Shown here piece after piece: positions 6,943 to 14,332 of a stretch of 23,595 nucleotides of DNA (the first letter of the stretch is position 1; each line of letters begins with the position of its first letter). Position numbers and translations under genes: made by a program. The stretch is from Verrucomicrobia bacterium UBA1200 (GTDB lineage Bacteria; Verrucomicrobiota; Kiritimatiellia; RFP12; UBA1067): contig DBXY01000016.1 of assembly GCA_002309765.1 (NCBI GenBank), positions 30,729 through 54,323 on the forward strand, read 5' to 3'. A model generated the notes under the pieces. It saw only the letters and a list, made by a program, of their open reading frames with translations, did no database searches and had not been told where the DNA came from.

Positions 6943-9900
6943 ATGAAAATCAGCAGTATGCAGAGTCTGTTTTGTTTGTTGTCAGCGGCGTTGTTTGCTT
7001 TCGTGTCCGTCGCTGGCGAAGAAATGGTCGTTAACGGCGACTTCGAGGAAGGTTATGCTTCCGATCAGTCATGGGGTGCTTACTCGGATAAAGATGCGTA
7101 CAGCAACCCTGGTTGGTCGGTGACGGCAAGCGGCGGCCTTGCGAAGCCCGACGGCACGTGGATGAACAACGGTTTAGATGTGGGAGGATATGCGCTATTC
7201 CTGCAGTCGAGTACCAGTAGTTCGGCTACGGCCTATCAGGAGGTGTCGATAACAGAACCCGGTACCTATCGCATTTCCTTCCGCTGGGCCGCACGTCCGG
7301 GTCATGTCGGTCAGAGCGTCCGTGTTATCTTCGACAGTACGACGCTCGATACGATATCCACCACGGATACGTCTCTGCAATATTGGTACAAAGACGTGGA
7401 AATCAATGCGGCGGGATCGTTCAGTCTGTATCTGGTGTCCGAAGTCGCGTCTGGTGATGTTGCGACCGTATTCGATTCTGTCAGCATGCGCAGAATCAAG
7501 AAGTACACGTGGACGGGCGGCGGCCAGACGTCGAGTGTCTCCGACGCAGGCAACTGGGGCGGCAGGCCCGGCAGCACGCAGCAATTCAACAGTACCGATT
7601 ATATCATATTTGACAAGGCGGCGGACGTTGTCATCGACTCTGATGTCATGGTCGACGGCATCCTGATTACCGGGAGAGGAGCCGTGAGCTTTTCCGGCTC
7701 GCGTACCATTACTATTGAGCGCGGCATTATCAGCGATTCGTCAGCTGATGCCGAGTTCAACTGCCCGGTCAAATTCCTCGGCACCTATATGGTGTTCAAG
7801 AACCAGTCGGTCAAGTTCTCCGGTGGCGTTACCGCGACTTATCCCGACGTTACGTTGCGTACTGTGGACGGTAACGAACAGAGCCGCACGCTGGAAGGTG
7901 ACATTACCTTTACGGAAGACTGGGAGGTCGCTCTATGCGGTTCTGACGCCGATCGCCCGTGGATCGTACCGGCGGGTTCGACCGTGCACGGCAGATCGCT
8001 CACCGGCCGCCAGAACAGCCACCGTTCTATCATCAAGCTTTGCGAAGGCGCGAGTGCCTATTTTACCAGTGTTATCAACGGATGGGACATCGGCGATATC
8101 GACATCGACGGCTACATGGAGGTTAGCGGCGAGATGATTGTGCAGACGTACAACTCGTCTTCCTCGAACGAATCGCATTTCGGTCGTAACGGCAACACCG
8201 GTACCCTCAAAGCCTATCGCATCGCGAAGATAGGCCACTCCATTGCCGGATCGTACATCCCCAATCTGATCGTCGGGGCCGGCGGTACGGGCAGTATGGT
8301 GCAGGACTATTACTGGCGTTTCATGGTTAATACCACCATTACCGCCGCAGAAAATTTCGAGTTTCTGGGCGTGTACAAGGCGGACACCCAAAACTTTACG
8401 GACTGGGGCATCGACATCGGTGGGCGCACTACGCTTACCATCAACGTCCCCGAAGGCATTACCGTAACTTGCGGAATTGGTGTGTCTGGCGGCGAAGGTG
8501 CTTTGCGCAAGACCGGAGCCGGTACTCTGGTGATGAGCAACACTTATGACGGCAAGTCAATTTACGCCAAGAATTACGGTTCCGCGGCGGGTTTGGCGGC
8601 CGGAACGATTGTCGATGAAGGAACGATGCGGTTGGTCGCCTCCGGACAGATCGGAAGCGGCGCGGTCCGTCTGGCCGAGGGAGCCCGGTTGGAAATCGCT
8701 TCCGGGGTATCGGTTGCCAATCGCATTGACGGCAATGGCACGATCCAGTTCGCGAACGGAGTTACGCTGGCTAACAACGGTAACCCGAGTCGAGCGGAAT
8801 CGGTTGAGTTCACCGCTGCCAGCGACAGGGTTACTCTTACCGCTGCCGATGGCGCGTCCGCGCCCTTGGTGTTTCTTACCGGCGTGAACGCCGCCGACCT
8901 TTCCCACTTCACCTATGCTGCCGGGACACTCTCGGTTAAGGGCGGCGCTTTGATGCTGGCGGACGTTGCGGCTGCCGGAACTTATGTGTGGAACGGCGGC
9001 GCGAACGGCGACTGGTCGATTCCCGGTAATTGGTTGGTTGACGGTGTCGCGTCTACTGCGGCTCCGGGCGCAGCCAACACGGTGCGTTTTGAAAACGATG
9101 TGCCGGTTACCGTCGGCGGCACGGACGCGCTTACGGTCACGAAGATCATCACCACTACCGGCGCAACGGTGACGTTCGATTGCCCCGTTGCTTTCAACGG
9201 GACCTACAACGTGCAAAACGCGGCGGTTGCCCCGGACTTCGCTGGCGGTGCCACGGCAACGTATCCCGACGGTTCGCTCACCAGCGCAAATATACCCTCC
9301 CATGAATTTAGAGGAAATATCACCTTCACCGAGGACTGGACAATCCCGTCGCAGTCGGCTGGCAACCCGTTCGTGTTCGCGTCCGGAGCGAAGGTGTACG
9401 GTAAAACGATTGCGGCCGATGCCTACCAGAACGCCAATTACCATCTGCGTATCGACAAAGACGCGGTTGCCACGTTCGACACGGTTTCGGTGGCTGGTAA
9501 GCTGGTGTTCAAATTGAACGGCGGTAAACTGATTGCTAATGGTGACGTTAATATGGGCGGTGACGCTACCGGGCGCGATTGTGGCCAGTACCTCGGCAAT
9601 ATTGGTACCGTAGAGGCCAAAGGTATCATAAAGAATGTGGCCGGTGTCGGTCTGATTTATTTCTATCTGACGGACATGATTGTCGGTTCGGACGGCTTTG
9701 GCATGTACCGCAAAGATTACAACATTCAATTTGGGTTGGATTCCAAGCTTACCGCGACGGCCAACCTTACTATTCACCAACCGATCGCGGAGGACGGTCC
9801 GAAAGACGGCGACTGGGGCTTGAACCTGAACGGCAAGACGTTCACGATCGACACCGCCGGGTACACCGTCACGTTCGATTCGTGGGTCAGCGCAACGGCA

Positions 9901-12900
9901 GCCAAGATCGTCAAGGAAGGTGAGGGTGAGATGATCATGCAGAGCCGCCAGAAGCAGCACACCGGCGGCACGATTTTGAACGGCGGTCTTACGACGGTGA
10001 AAACCGTGGGGTCGCTTGGTTATGGTCTCACCACGGTGAACCCCGGTGCCGTGTTGCGCTTCACGGATTCGGCGCTCACCCAAGACTACCCGATTGAGGT
10101 AAAATCGGGCGCCACTCTTGAGAACACCATCCCGGTGGCTCTCAACGCCAAACTCACGCTTGAGGCCGGTTCGACCTTGATACCGCAGCAGAACACCTAT
10201 TTCTCTGTCACCGGCGGCGTGGCTTTGCCTGGCAGCGGCACGGTTTATGTGGATCTGTCCAATTTCGCCTGTGTCAACGGCATCTCCAATCCGCTTCTGA
10301 GCGGTGTTGCCGCCGGCGACGAGGATAAGTTCACCCTGATTCTCCCGGAAGGAATAACCGGTGATCTTTCAGTGGATGACGGTACTCTATACTTCACCAC
10401 CTCCTCCGGCGGTACTGCGGCGGCAGACCTGTTCTGGCACCCGGTGGGTGATTCGACCTGGTCGGTGAACGTCGCCGCGTGGACGAACGCGGTCGGTAAC
10501 CAGGTTGCCTTTACGCCGTATTCGAACGCCACCATTGCCGACCCGGCAACGATTTCGCTGCCCGCCGATGTCTCGGTAAATGATGTGACCGTATCCTCAG
10601 ACGGCGATGTTATTTTGAACGGCACCGGCAAGCTTGGCGGCACCGGTACGATTGTCAAGACCGGCGAAGGAACCTTTACGTTCAACACGACGGGCGGGTT
10701 GGATTCACAGCCCATCATCGTCTCGAACGGCGTGTTCAAGATCGGTGAGGCCCTTCACGACAACGCGCTCGGCAGTGCGGCCGATACTTCGCCGCTCGTG
10801 ATCGAGAACGGCGCAACGTTGGACATCAACTTTAACGCTGAAGGTATCCCGTTCCACACCAACCGCAATATGGTGACGCGCAACAAGCTCATCACCGTTT
10901 CCGGCGACGGCCATGACGGCAATGGCGCCATCGTTAACAACACGTTTAACGGCTATGACACCATCAGCCAGCTTGTGCTTGACGATGACGCTTCGGTGGG
11001 CGGCAAGGCGCGTTTTGACGTTCGCGGCAACAAGGCGGCGGCAATCGGCTACGCCCGCAACGGCGGCAGCATCTACGGCCCGGACAAACGACTCACGGTT
11101 AAAAACACCTCGACGTTCGGCATCGTATATTCCGATGTGACGCTCGGTTCGCTTTACATCGTAGATGGCGGCAAGGTTCAGATCGAGGGAACCGGAACTT
11201 ACAACATCGCCGACGGCATCCATCTGGTGGACGGCCACATCAACTTCTACGGTGCCGGCTTCGGCAATGTGCCGATTTCGGCTGACTCCGGTGCCAACAC
11301 CTTTGCGGTCGGATCCGGGACGCCCACGGTATCCAACCCGATCACGGTCGCGGATGGCGCCACGCTCACCCACACCGGCGGTTCCGCCATTTACTCCGGT
11401 GCCATGTCCGGCCCATTAAGAATGACGGGCGGCACGGCTTATTTCACCTCAGGCATTCCGGCGGACGGTTGGGTCCTTGACGGACAAAAGAGCGGTGAAA
11501 TCGTCAAGCTGCGCCAAAGCGGAACATTCAACGGCGCGAACATCACTTGCACCACGCTCGGCATGGGAGATGTTGCGAATGCTACTTTGGACATAGTGTT
11601 CAAGAATTCCAACATCGATGTTGTCAACTTTATGGTCGGCTGGGGATTGGGCACGGCGACGGCTCTCGCGTCGGCCAACATCTCGGTCGGGGAGGGGACC
11701 ACGGTCACCACGCCGAAGGTCGCGATCGGCGACGACGGAACCACCATCAGCAACAACGTCAAGACGGTGCTTTCGGTTGACGGCGGTACGCTGAACCTTA
11801 CGAACAACGATTTCTTCGTTGCCTATAACGGACCGAACGCCGAGTTCGTCGTAAATTCCGGCACGGCGAATGTGGACAAGGCGACAATCTGGCTTCGTAG
11901 AAACAACCAGTCGCTTGGCGGGTACAACAAGGCCCGTTTCATCCAGAACGGCGGCGTGTTCAACTACGGCGGCGCCGGCTTCCAGGCACATTATGAAGAC
12001 AATAACGATGGCGGACAGATCATCTTTGGCGGTGGTGAGTTCAACGCCCTCGCCAACTGGGCGATTCCTCACTTCATCCCGCTTTACTTCAAAGACGGTA
12101 TCGCCGGAGGCTGGACACTAAACCAGGCTGACGGCCTCACCGCTACGTGGGACACCGCCCTATCCGGCAACGGCGACGTTACGCTCAACGGCAACGCTGC
12201 CCTTGTGGGCAACAAGGAGGTACAGGGCGCAGTCGGCGGCAAGTGGACGGTTGGTGACGGCTTCACTGCTGGTTTGCAGGGCGCTGCGTCGTTCCTCGGC
12301 GGACTTTCCCTCGGTGAGGGCGCGGTGGCTACGATTGACGTCGCGACCGACCGCAGCGCGGTCTTCACGGCCCGCGACTTTGGCGACCGCGATATAAACG
12401 CCGCCAACAGCCTTGCCGGGCGTTTCAACAAGAAAATCGGCGGAACCACGCGCGGTACGATTACGCATAACGAAACCCACCTCTTCACGCATTATGATAC
12501 CGCCAAGCGTCCGTTCGGCGACATGAACTACACGGCGGCGTACGCCGTCGGCCAGTTCTACGTTGAAGCGGACGCGGCTGGCACATGGTCATTCTCCGGC
12601 AAGTGCGACGACCGGGTGGCGCTGTGGATCGACGGCGAACTAGTTATGATTACGACCGGCGACTGCGCCGCTGGGGAGGGGTCTAAGACTTTGACGGCCG
12701 GCTGGCACTCTTTCCGTCATATCGCTACGGATAACACCGGCGGCTTCGGGGCGGACAGCGGCAACGCCTACCAGACGATTGGCTACAAGGACGGCAGCGG
12801 CAGGATGGGCACCTTTGCGCGCTTCAACGTTGAGAACCTGAAGATGCGCCCGGCGGCTGACATGGCTGACCCGAACAACACCAACACGATCCGCTGGAGT

Positions 12901-13806
12901 CACTACAAGGGTTCGTCTGCCACCGTGACGGCCAGCACCTACAAGAACGACGAGTTCGCGTGGGACTTCTGCTGCATCACTAACAACCTGAAGTACCTCC
13001 AGTGGTACGGTAGCAACGACACGACATGGTTCAACACCTACACTGTCAACCGCTACGATGGCTGGTTCTTCGTGACCGCGGAGAATGCGGATAAGGAATG
13101 GACGTTCCGTTCCAATTACGATGACCGCGCCGCATTGTGGATTGACGGCGTGGATTCCGGGCTGGACGGAAACAGCGGCAGTACGCTCACCTACAAGGTT
13201 ACGCTTGCTTATGGCTGGCACCACTTCCGCATCCAGACCGCGGACTTCACCGGCAACGCCGGTCCGTGGAGCGGGAACGGTCTGTCCGTCTCCTATCAGG
13301 TGGCGGGCGGTGAGCAGACGCTCTTCGGAACAGATACGCTCGCGATGTCGGTTTGCCCGGACGGTTTCATGCAGGGTAACGTGACGCTCGCTTCCAACTC
13401 GCGGCTCACGAACGGCGCGACCAAGAATGCGGCCGAGGTGTACGGCACGTTCGAGGCCACCGGTACCGGGGCGATTGTTTCCGGCCCGTTCAAGTTCGAA
13501 GGCGCGAAGCTCGCGTACTCCAACGTGGCGGCGAATACCAAAGACTTCACCTCGCTGTTGAAGTTCGAGAACGCTGCCGAGGACATGTTCGCCAACTTGG
13601 GCGGCATCGAGGTGGACTTCGCGGCCGACCCCGCCATCGGCACCGCAGTGATCGGCCCGGCGTACGGTTTGGCGGCTGAGGATATTGAGTCGAATGCCTC
13701 CGTAACCGTAAACGGCGAGCCTTACACGAAGAAATACACCGTAACGGTTGAGGATAATAAGATCAAGCTCTATTTCAGCCGCGGGCTGGTGTTCATTCTC
13801 CTGTAA
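6943..13806 (+). CDS. Giant secreted beta-strand-repeat protein with carbohydrate-binding-like and PA14-like domains (paralogue 1)
   Basis: A 2287-aa protein. ATG 6943 is chosen because AGGGGAG lies 8 bases upstream and it gives a clean signal peptide (MKISSMQ, hydrophobic core, cleavage near SVAG-EE). Residues about 25-180 begin MVVNGDFEEGY and look like a jelly-roll carbohydrate-binding or DUF642-like domain (NGDFE start, ALFLQSS, YRISFRWAAR). Then come three modules opening with a W...NW-type signature: YTWTGGG at 188, YVWNGG at 681 and LFWHP at 1163. They carry autotransporter-associated beta-strand repeats such as KTGAGTLVMSNTYDGKS and KTGEGTFTFNTTGG. Two PA14-like domains follow (about 1820-1960 and 1980-2120), each with a DDRxALWIDG core. 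The protein ends in a short beta segment, IKLYFSRGLVFILL, with no recognisable beta-barrel. A role in adhesion or glycan binding at the cell surface is inferred; no catalytic domain was recognised. It has its own promoter-like sequence and terminator. Confidence 0.88.
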   Translation: MKISSMQSLFCLLSAALFAFVSVAGEEMVVNGDFEEGYASDQSWGAYSDKDAYSNPGWSVTASGGLAKPDGTWMNNGLDVGGYALFLQSSTSSSATAYQEVSITEPGTYRISFRWAARPGHVGQSVRVIFDSTTLDTISTTDTSLQYWYKDVEINAAGSFSLYLVSEVASGDVATVFDSVSMRRIKKYTWTGGGQTSSVSDAGNWGGRPGSTQQFNSTDYIIFDKAADVVIDSDVMVDGILITGRGAVSFSGSRTITIERGIISDSSADAEFNCPVKFLGTYMVFKNQSVKFSGGVTATYPDVTLRTVDGNEQSRTLEGDITFTEDWEVALCGSDADRPWIVPAGSTVHGRSLTGRQNSHRSIIKLCEGASAYFTSVINGWDIGDIDIDGYMEVSGEMIVQTYNSSSSNESHFGRNGNTGTLKAYRIAKIGHSIAGSYIPNLIVGAGGTGSMVQDYYWRFMVNTTITAAENFEFLGVYKADTQNFTDWGIDIGGRTTLTINVPEGITVTCGIGVSGGEGALRKTGAGTLVMSNTYDGKSIYAKNYGSAAGLAAGTIVDEGTMRLVASGQIGSGAVRLAEGARLEIASGVSVANRIDGNGTIQFANGVTLANNGNPSRAESVEFTAASDRVTLTAADGASAPLVFLTGVNAADLSHFTYAAGTLSVKGGALMLADVAAAGTYVWNGGANGDWSIPGNWLVDGVASTAAPGAANTVRFENDVPVTVGGTDALTVTKIITTTGATVTFDCPVAFNGTYNVQNAAVAPDFAGGATATYPDGSLTSANIPSHEFRGNITFTEDWTIPSQSAGNPFVFASGAKVYGKTIAADAYQNANYHLRIDKDAVATFDTVSVAGKLVFKLNGGKLIANGDVNMGGDATGRDCGQYLGNIGTVEAKGIIKNVAGVGLIYFYLTDMIVGSDGFGMYRKDYNIQFGLDSKLTATANLTIHQPIAEDGPKDGDWGLNLNGKTFTIDTAGYTVTFDSWVSATAAKIVKEGEGEMIMQSRQKQHTGGTILNGGLTTVKTVGSLGYGLTTVNPGAVLRFTDSALTQDYPIEVKSGATLENTIPVALNAKLTLEAGSTLIPQQNTYFSVTGGVALPGSGTVYVDLSNFACVNGISNPLLSGVAAGDEDKFTLILPEGITGDLSVDDGTLYFTTSSGGTAAADLFWHPVGDSTWSVNVAAWTNAVGNQVAFTPYSNATIADPATISLPADVSVNDVTVSSDGDVILNGTGKLGGTGTIVKTGEGTFTFNTTGGLDSQPIIVSNGVFKIGEALHDNALGSAADTSPLVIENGATLDINFNAEGIPFHTNRNMVTRNKLITVSGDGHDGNGAIVNNTFNGYDTISQLVLDDDASVGGKARFDVRGNKAAAIGYARNGGSIYGPDKRLTVKNTSTFGIVYSDVTLGSLYIVDGGKVQIEGTGTYNIADGIHLVDGHINFYGAGFGNVPISADSGANTFAVGSGTPTVSNPITVADGATLTHTGGSAIYSGAMSGPLRMTGGTAYFTSGIPADGWVLDGQKSGEIVKLRQSGTFNGANITCTTLGMGDVANATLDIVFKNSNIDVVNFMVGWGLGTATALASANISVGEGTTVTTPKVAIGDDGTTISNNVKTVLSVDGGTLNLTNNDFFVAYNGPNAEFVVNSGTANVDKATIWLRRNNQSLGGYNKARFIQNGGVFNYGGAGFQAHYEDNNDGGQIIFGGGEFNALANWAIPHFIPLYFKDGIAGGWTLNQADGLTATWDTALSGNGDVTLNGNAALVGNKEVQGAVGGKWTVGDGFTAGLQGAASFLGGLSLGEGAVATIDVATDRSAVFTARDFGDRDINAANSLAGRFNKKIGGTTRGTITHNETHLFTHYDTAKRPFGDMNYTAAYAVGQFYVEADAAGTWSFSGKCDDRVALWIDGELVMITTGDCAAGEGSKTLTAGWHSFRHIATDNTGGFGADSGNAYQTIGYKDGSGRMGTFARFNVENLKMRPAADMADPNNTNTIRWSHYKGSSATVTASTYKNDEFAWDFCCITNNLKYLQWYGSNDTTWFNTYTVNRYDGWFFVTAENADKEWTFRSNYDDRAALWIDGVDSGLDGNSGSTLTYKVTLAYGWHHFRIQTADFTGNAGPWSGNGLSVSYQVAGGEQTLFGTDTLAMSVCPDGFMQGNVTLASNSRLTNGATKNAAEVYGTFEATGTGAIVSGPFKFEGAKLAYSNVAANTKDFTSLLKFENAAEDMFANLGGIEVDFAADPAIGTAVIGPAYGLAAEDIESNASVTVNGEPYTKKYTVTVEDNKIKLYFSRGLVFILL
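7504..8982 (+). repeat. Beta-strand module A of paralogue 1
   Basis: Codes for residues about 188-680, beginning YTWTGGG...GNWGG. It shares an ordered series of motifs with module B: FNCPVKFLGTY, ATYPD, GDITFTEDW, an LIVG-GG step, DWGI-G, KTGAGTLVMSN and GTIVDEGTMRL. This is an internal tandem duplication at protein level, diverged too far for an obvious DNA repeat. Confidence 0.7.
8983..10428 (+). repeat. Beta-strand module B of paralogue 1
   Basis: Codes for residues about 681-1162, beginning YVWNGGANGDW...NW. It repeats module A's order: FDCPVAFNGTY, ATYPD, GNITFTEDW, MIVGSDGFG, DWGLNLNG, KEGEGEMIMQS and GGTILNGGL. It then runs into a second part that ends before LFWHP. Confidence 0.7.
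12400..13310 (+). other. Two tandem PA14-like domains in paralogue 1
   Basis: The first (about 12400-12830) has FGDMNYTAAYAVGQFYV, TWSFSGKCDDRVALWIDG and AGWHSFRHIATDN. The second (about 12886-13310) has TVNRYDGWFFV, EWTFRSNYDDRAALWIDG and YGWHHFRIQTADF. The pattern 'strand, (D)DR.ALWIDG, GWH.FR' is typical of PA14 domains, which usually bind carbohydrate. Two cysteines bracket the first core (GKCDDR and GDCA) and are conserved in paralogue 2, so a disulfide is possible. Confidence 0.65.
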
Positions 13807-13824
13807 TTCATAAAGTCGGATAAG

Positions 13825-13860
13825 AAAAGCCGGGTGCGCATTTCCGCACCCGGCTTTTTT
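13825..13860 (+). terminator. Rho-independent terminator of paralogue 1
   Basis: An 11-bp perfect stem (13828-13838 with 13845-13855), loop CATTTC, then a T-run. A-residues precede the stem. It begins about 20 bases after the stop codon. The stem core is the same as that of the terminator after paralogue 2. Confidence 0.92.
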
Positions 13861-13898
13861 CATTTTAGACTTTATGGCTGATATCAGACCCTCTATTG

Positions 13899-13976
13899 TC
13901 ATTGCCCAGTTCGTCAAATAGAAAAGACACTCTTTGATGAATGATGAGTTCATTGCGTTCGTCAAATACTGGACAC
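13899..13976. repeat. Pair of short direct repeats next to the inverted-repeat element
   Basis: Two units, about 13899-13930 and 13950-13976, each carry TCATTGC, then GTTCGTCAAATA, then GACAC, with small differences in spacing. The second unit includes the left arm of the inverted repeat described next, so the first unit may be a decayed or nested copy of the same end. Confidence 0.6.
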
Positions 13977-14167
13977 GTTCCTAATGGTTTGTCTTTCCGG
14001 GCAGTGATGTTGTCCCGCCCCCGTCCCCGGGAGCGAAGACCGTCCCCGGAGGGGTGGCACCGCAAGGTGCCAAGGCCAGAACGGACGGGGACGGGAGATG
14101 AATCCTTCGCGGCCCCTTGCAGTCGCCGGACGCGACGCAGCCTTAAGTGTCCAGTATTTGACGAACG
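13956..14167. mobile_element. MITE-like or structured-RNA element bounded by 21-bp perfect inverted repeats
   Basis: The arm at 13956-13976 (GTTCGTCAAATACTGGACAC preceded by C) is the exact reverse complement of 14147-14167. The roughly 170-base interior is very GC-rich, has repeated CCGTCCCCGG-type blocks facing GGACGGGGACGG, and contains a 7-bp hairpin closed by a GCAA tetraloop (14055-14072). No plausible protein is encoded; an open frame at 13941-14246 is low-complexity and arginine-rich. The layout fits a non-autonomous transposable element or a structured RNA. No target-site duplication is evident at the ends, so the type is uncertain. The rest of the 526-base gap holds the upstream terminator, the direct repeats and the downstream promoter. 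Confidence 0.5.
14055..14072 (+). other. Hairpin with GCAA (GNRA) tetraloop inside the inverted-repeat element
   Basis: TGGCACC (14055-14061), loop GCAA, GGTGCCA (14066-14072): a 7-bp perfect stem closed by a GNRA tetraloop. This is a typical stable RNA fold when read on the plus strand. Whether it is transcribed is unknown. Confidence 0.5.
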
Positions 14168-14242
14168 GGCTCACCAAAATTCTACCGCCGCTTTCAGAAG
14201 AGTTTCCATTATTATGACAAACTGTGTAAAATCACATTGCGC

Positions 14243-14270
14243 TTGACATCACATAAGAAAATGATAAACT
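14243..14270 (+). promoter_or_regulatory. Sigma70-like promoter of the second giant surface protein gene
   Basis: A consensus TTGACA (14243-14248), a 16-base spacer and TAAACT (14265-14270), in an AT-rich stretch just after the inverted-repeat element. The predicted leader is about 55 bases to ATG 14333. The second paralogue is therefore probably transcribed on its own rather than by read-through. Confidence 0.65.
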
Positions 14271-14332
14271 AAACGCGCTACCGGGGAAAGTGTAGTCTCC
14301 GCACGTTTGTTTTGTGAAATAAGGAGTGTTAT

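Noticed and set aside
8557..10083. A 508-aa open frame on the minus strand inside the first giant gene, and similar ones at 12640-13965, 14408-15136 and 16379-17248
   Set aside because: They lie antisense to clear coding sequence, have arginine- and valine-rich composition without domains, and recur at matching places in both paralogues, as expected for shadows of the sense codon pattern.
13899..14167. CRISPR array
   Set aside because: Only two direct copies of a short word plus one inverted copy, with no regular spacers and no cas genes.
13941..14246. Small protein gene in the gap between the giant genes (101 aa on plus; 66-71 aa frames on minus)
   Set aside because: The frames run through the inverted repeat and GC-rich interior, have low-complexity Arg/Pro composition, and lack ribosome sites.
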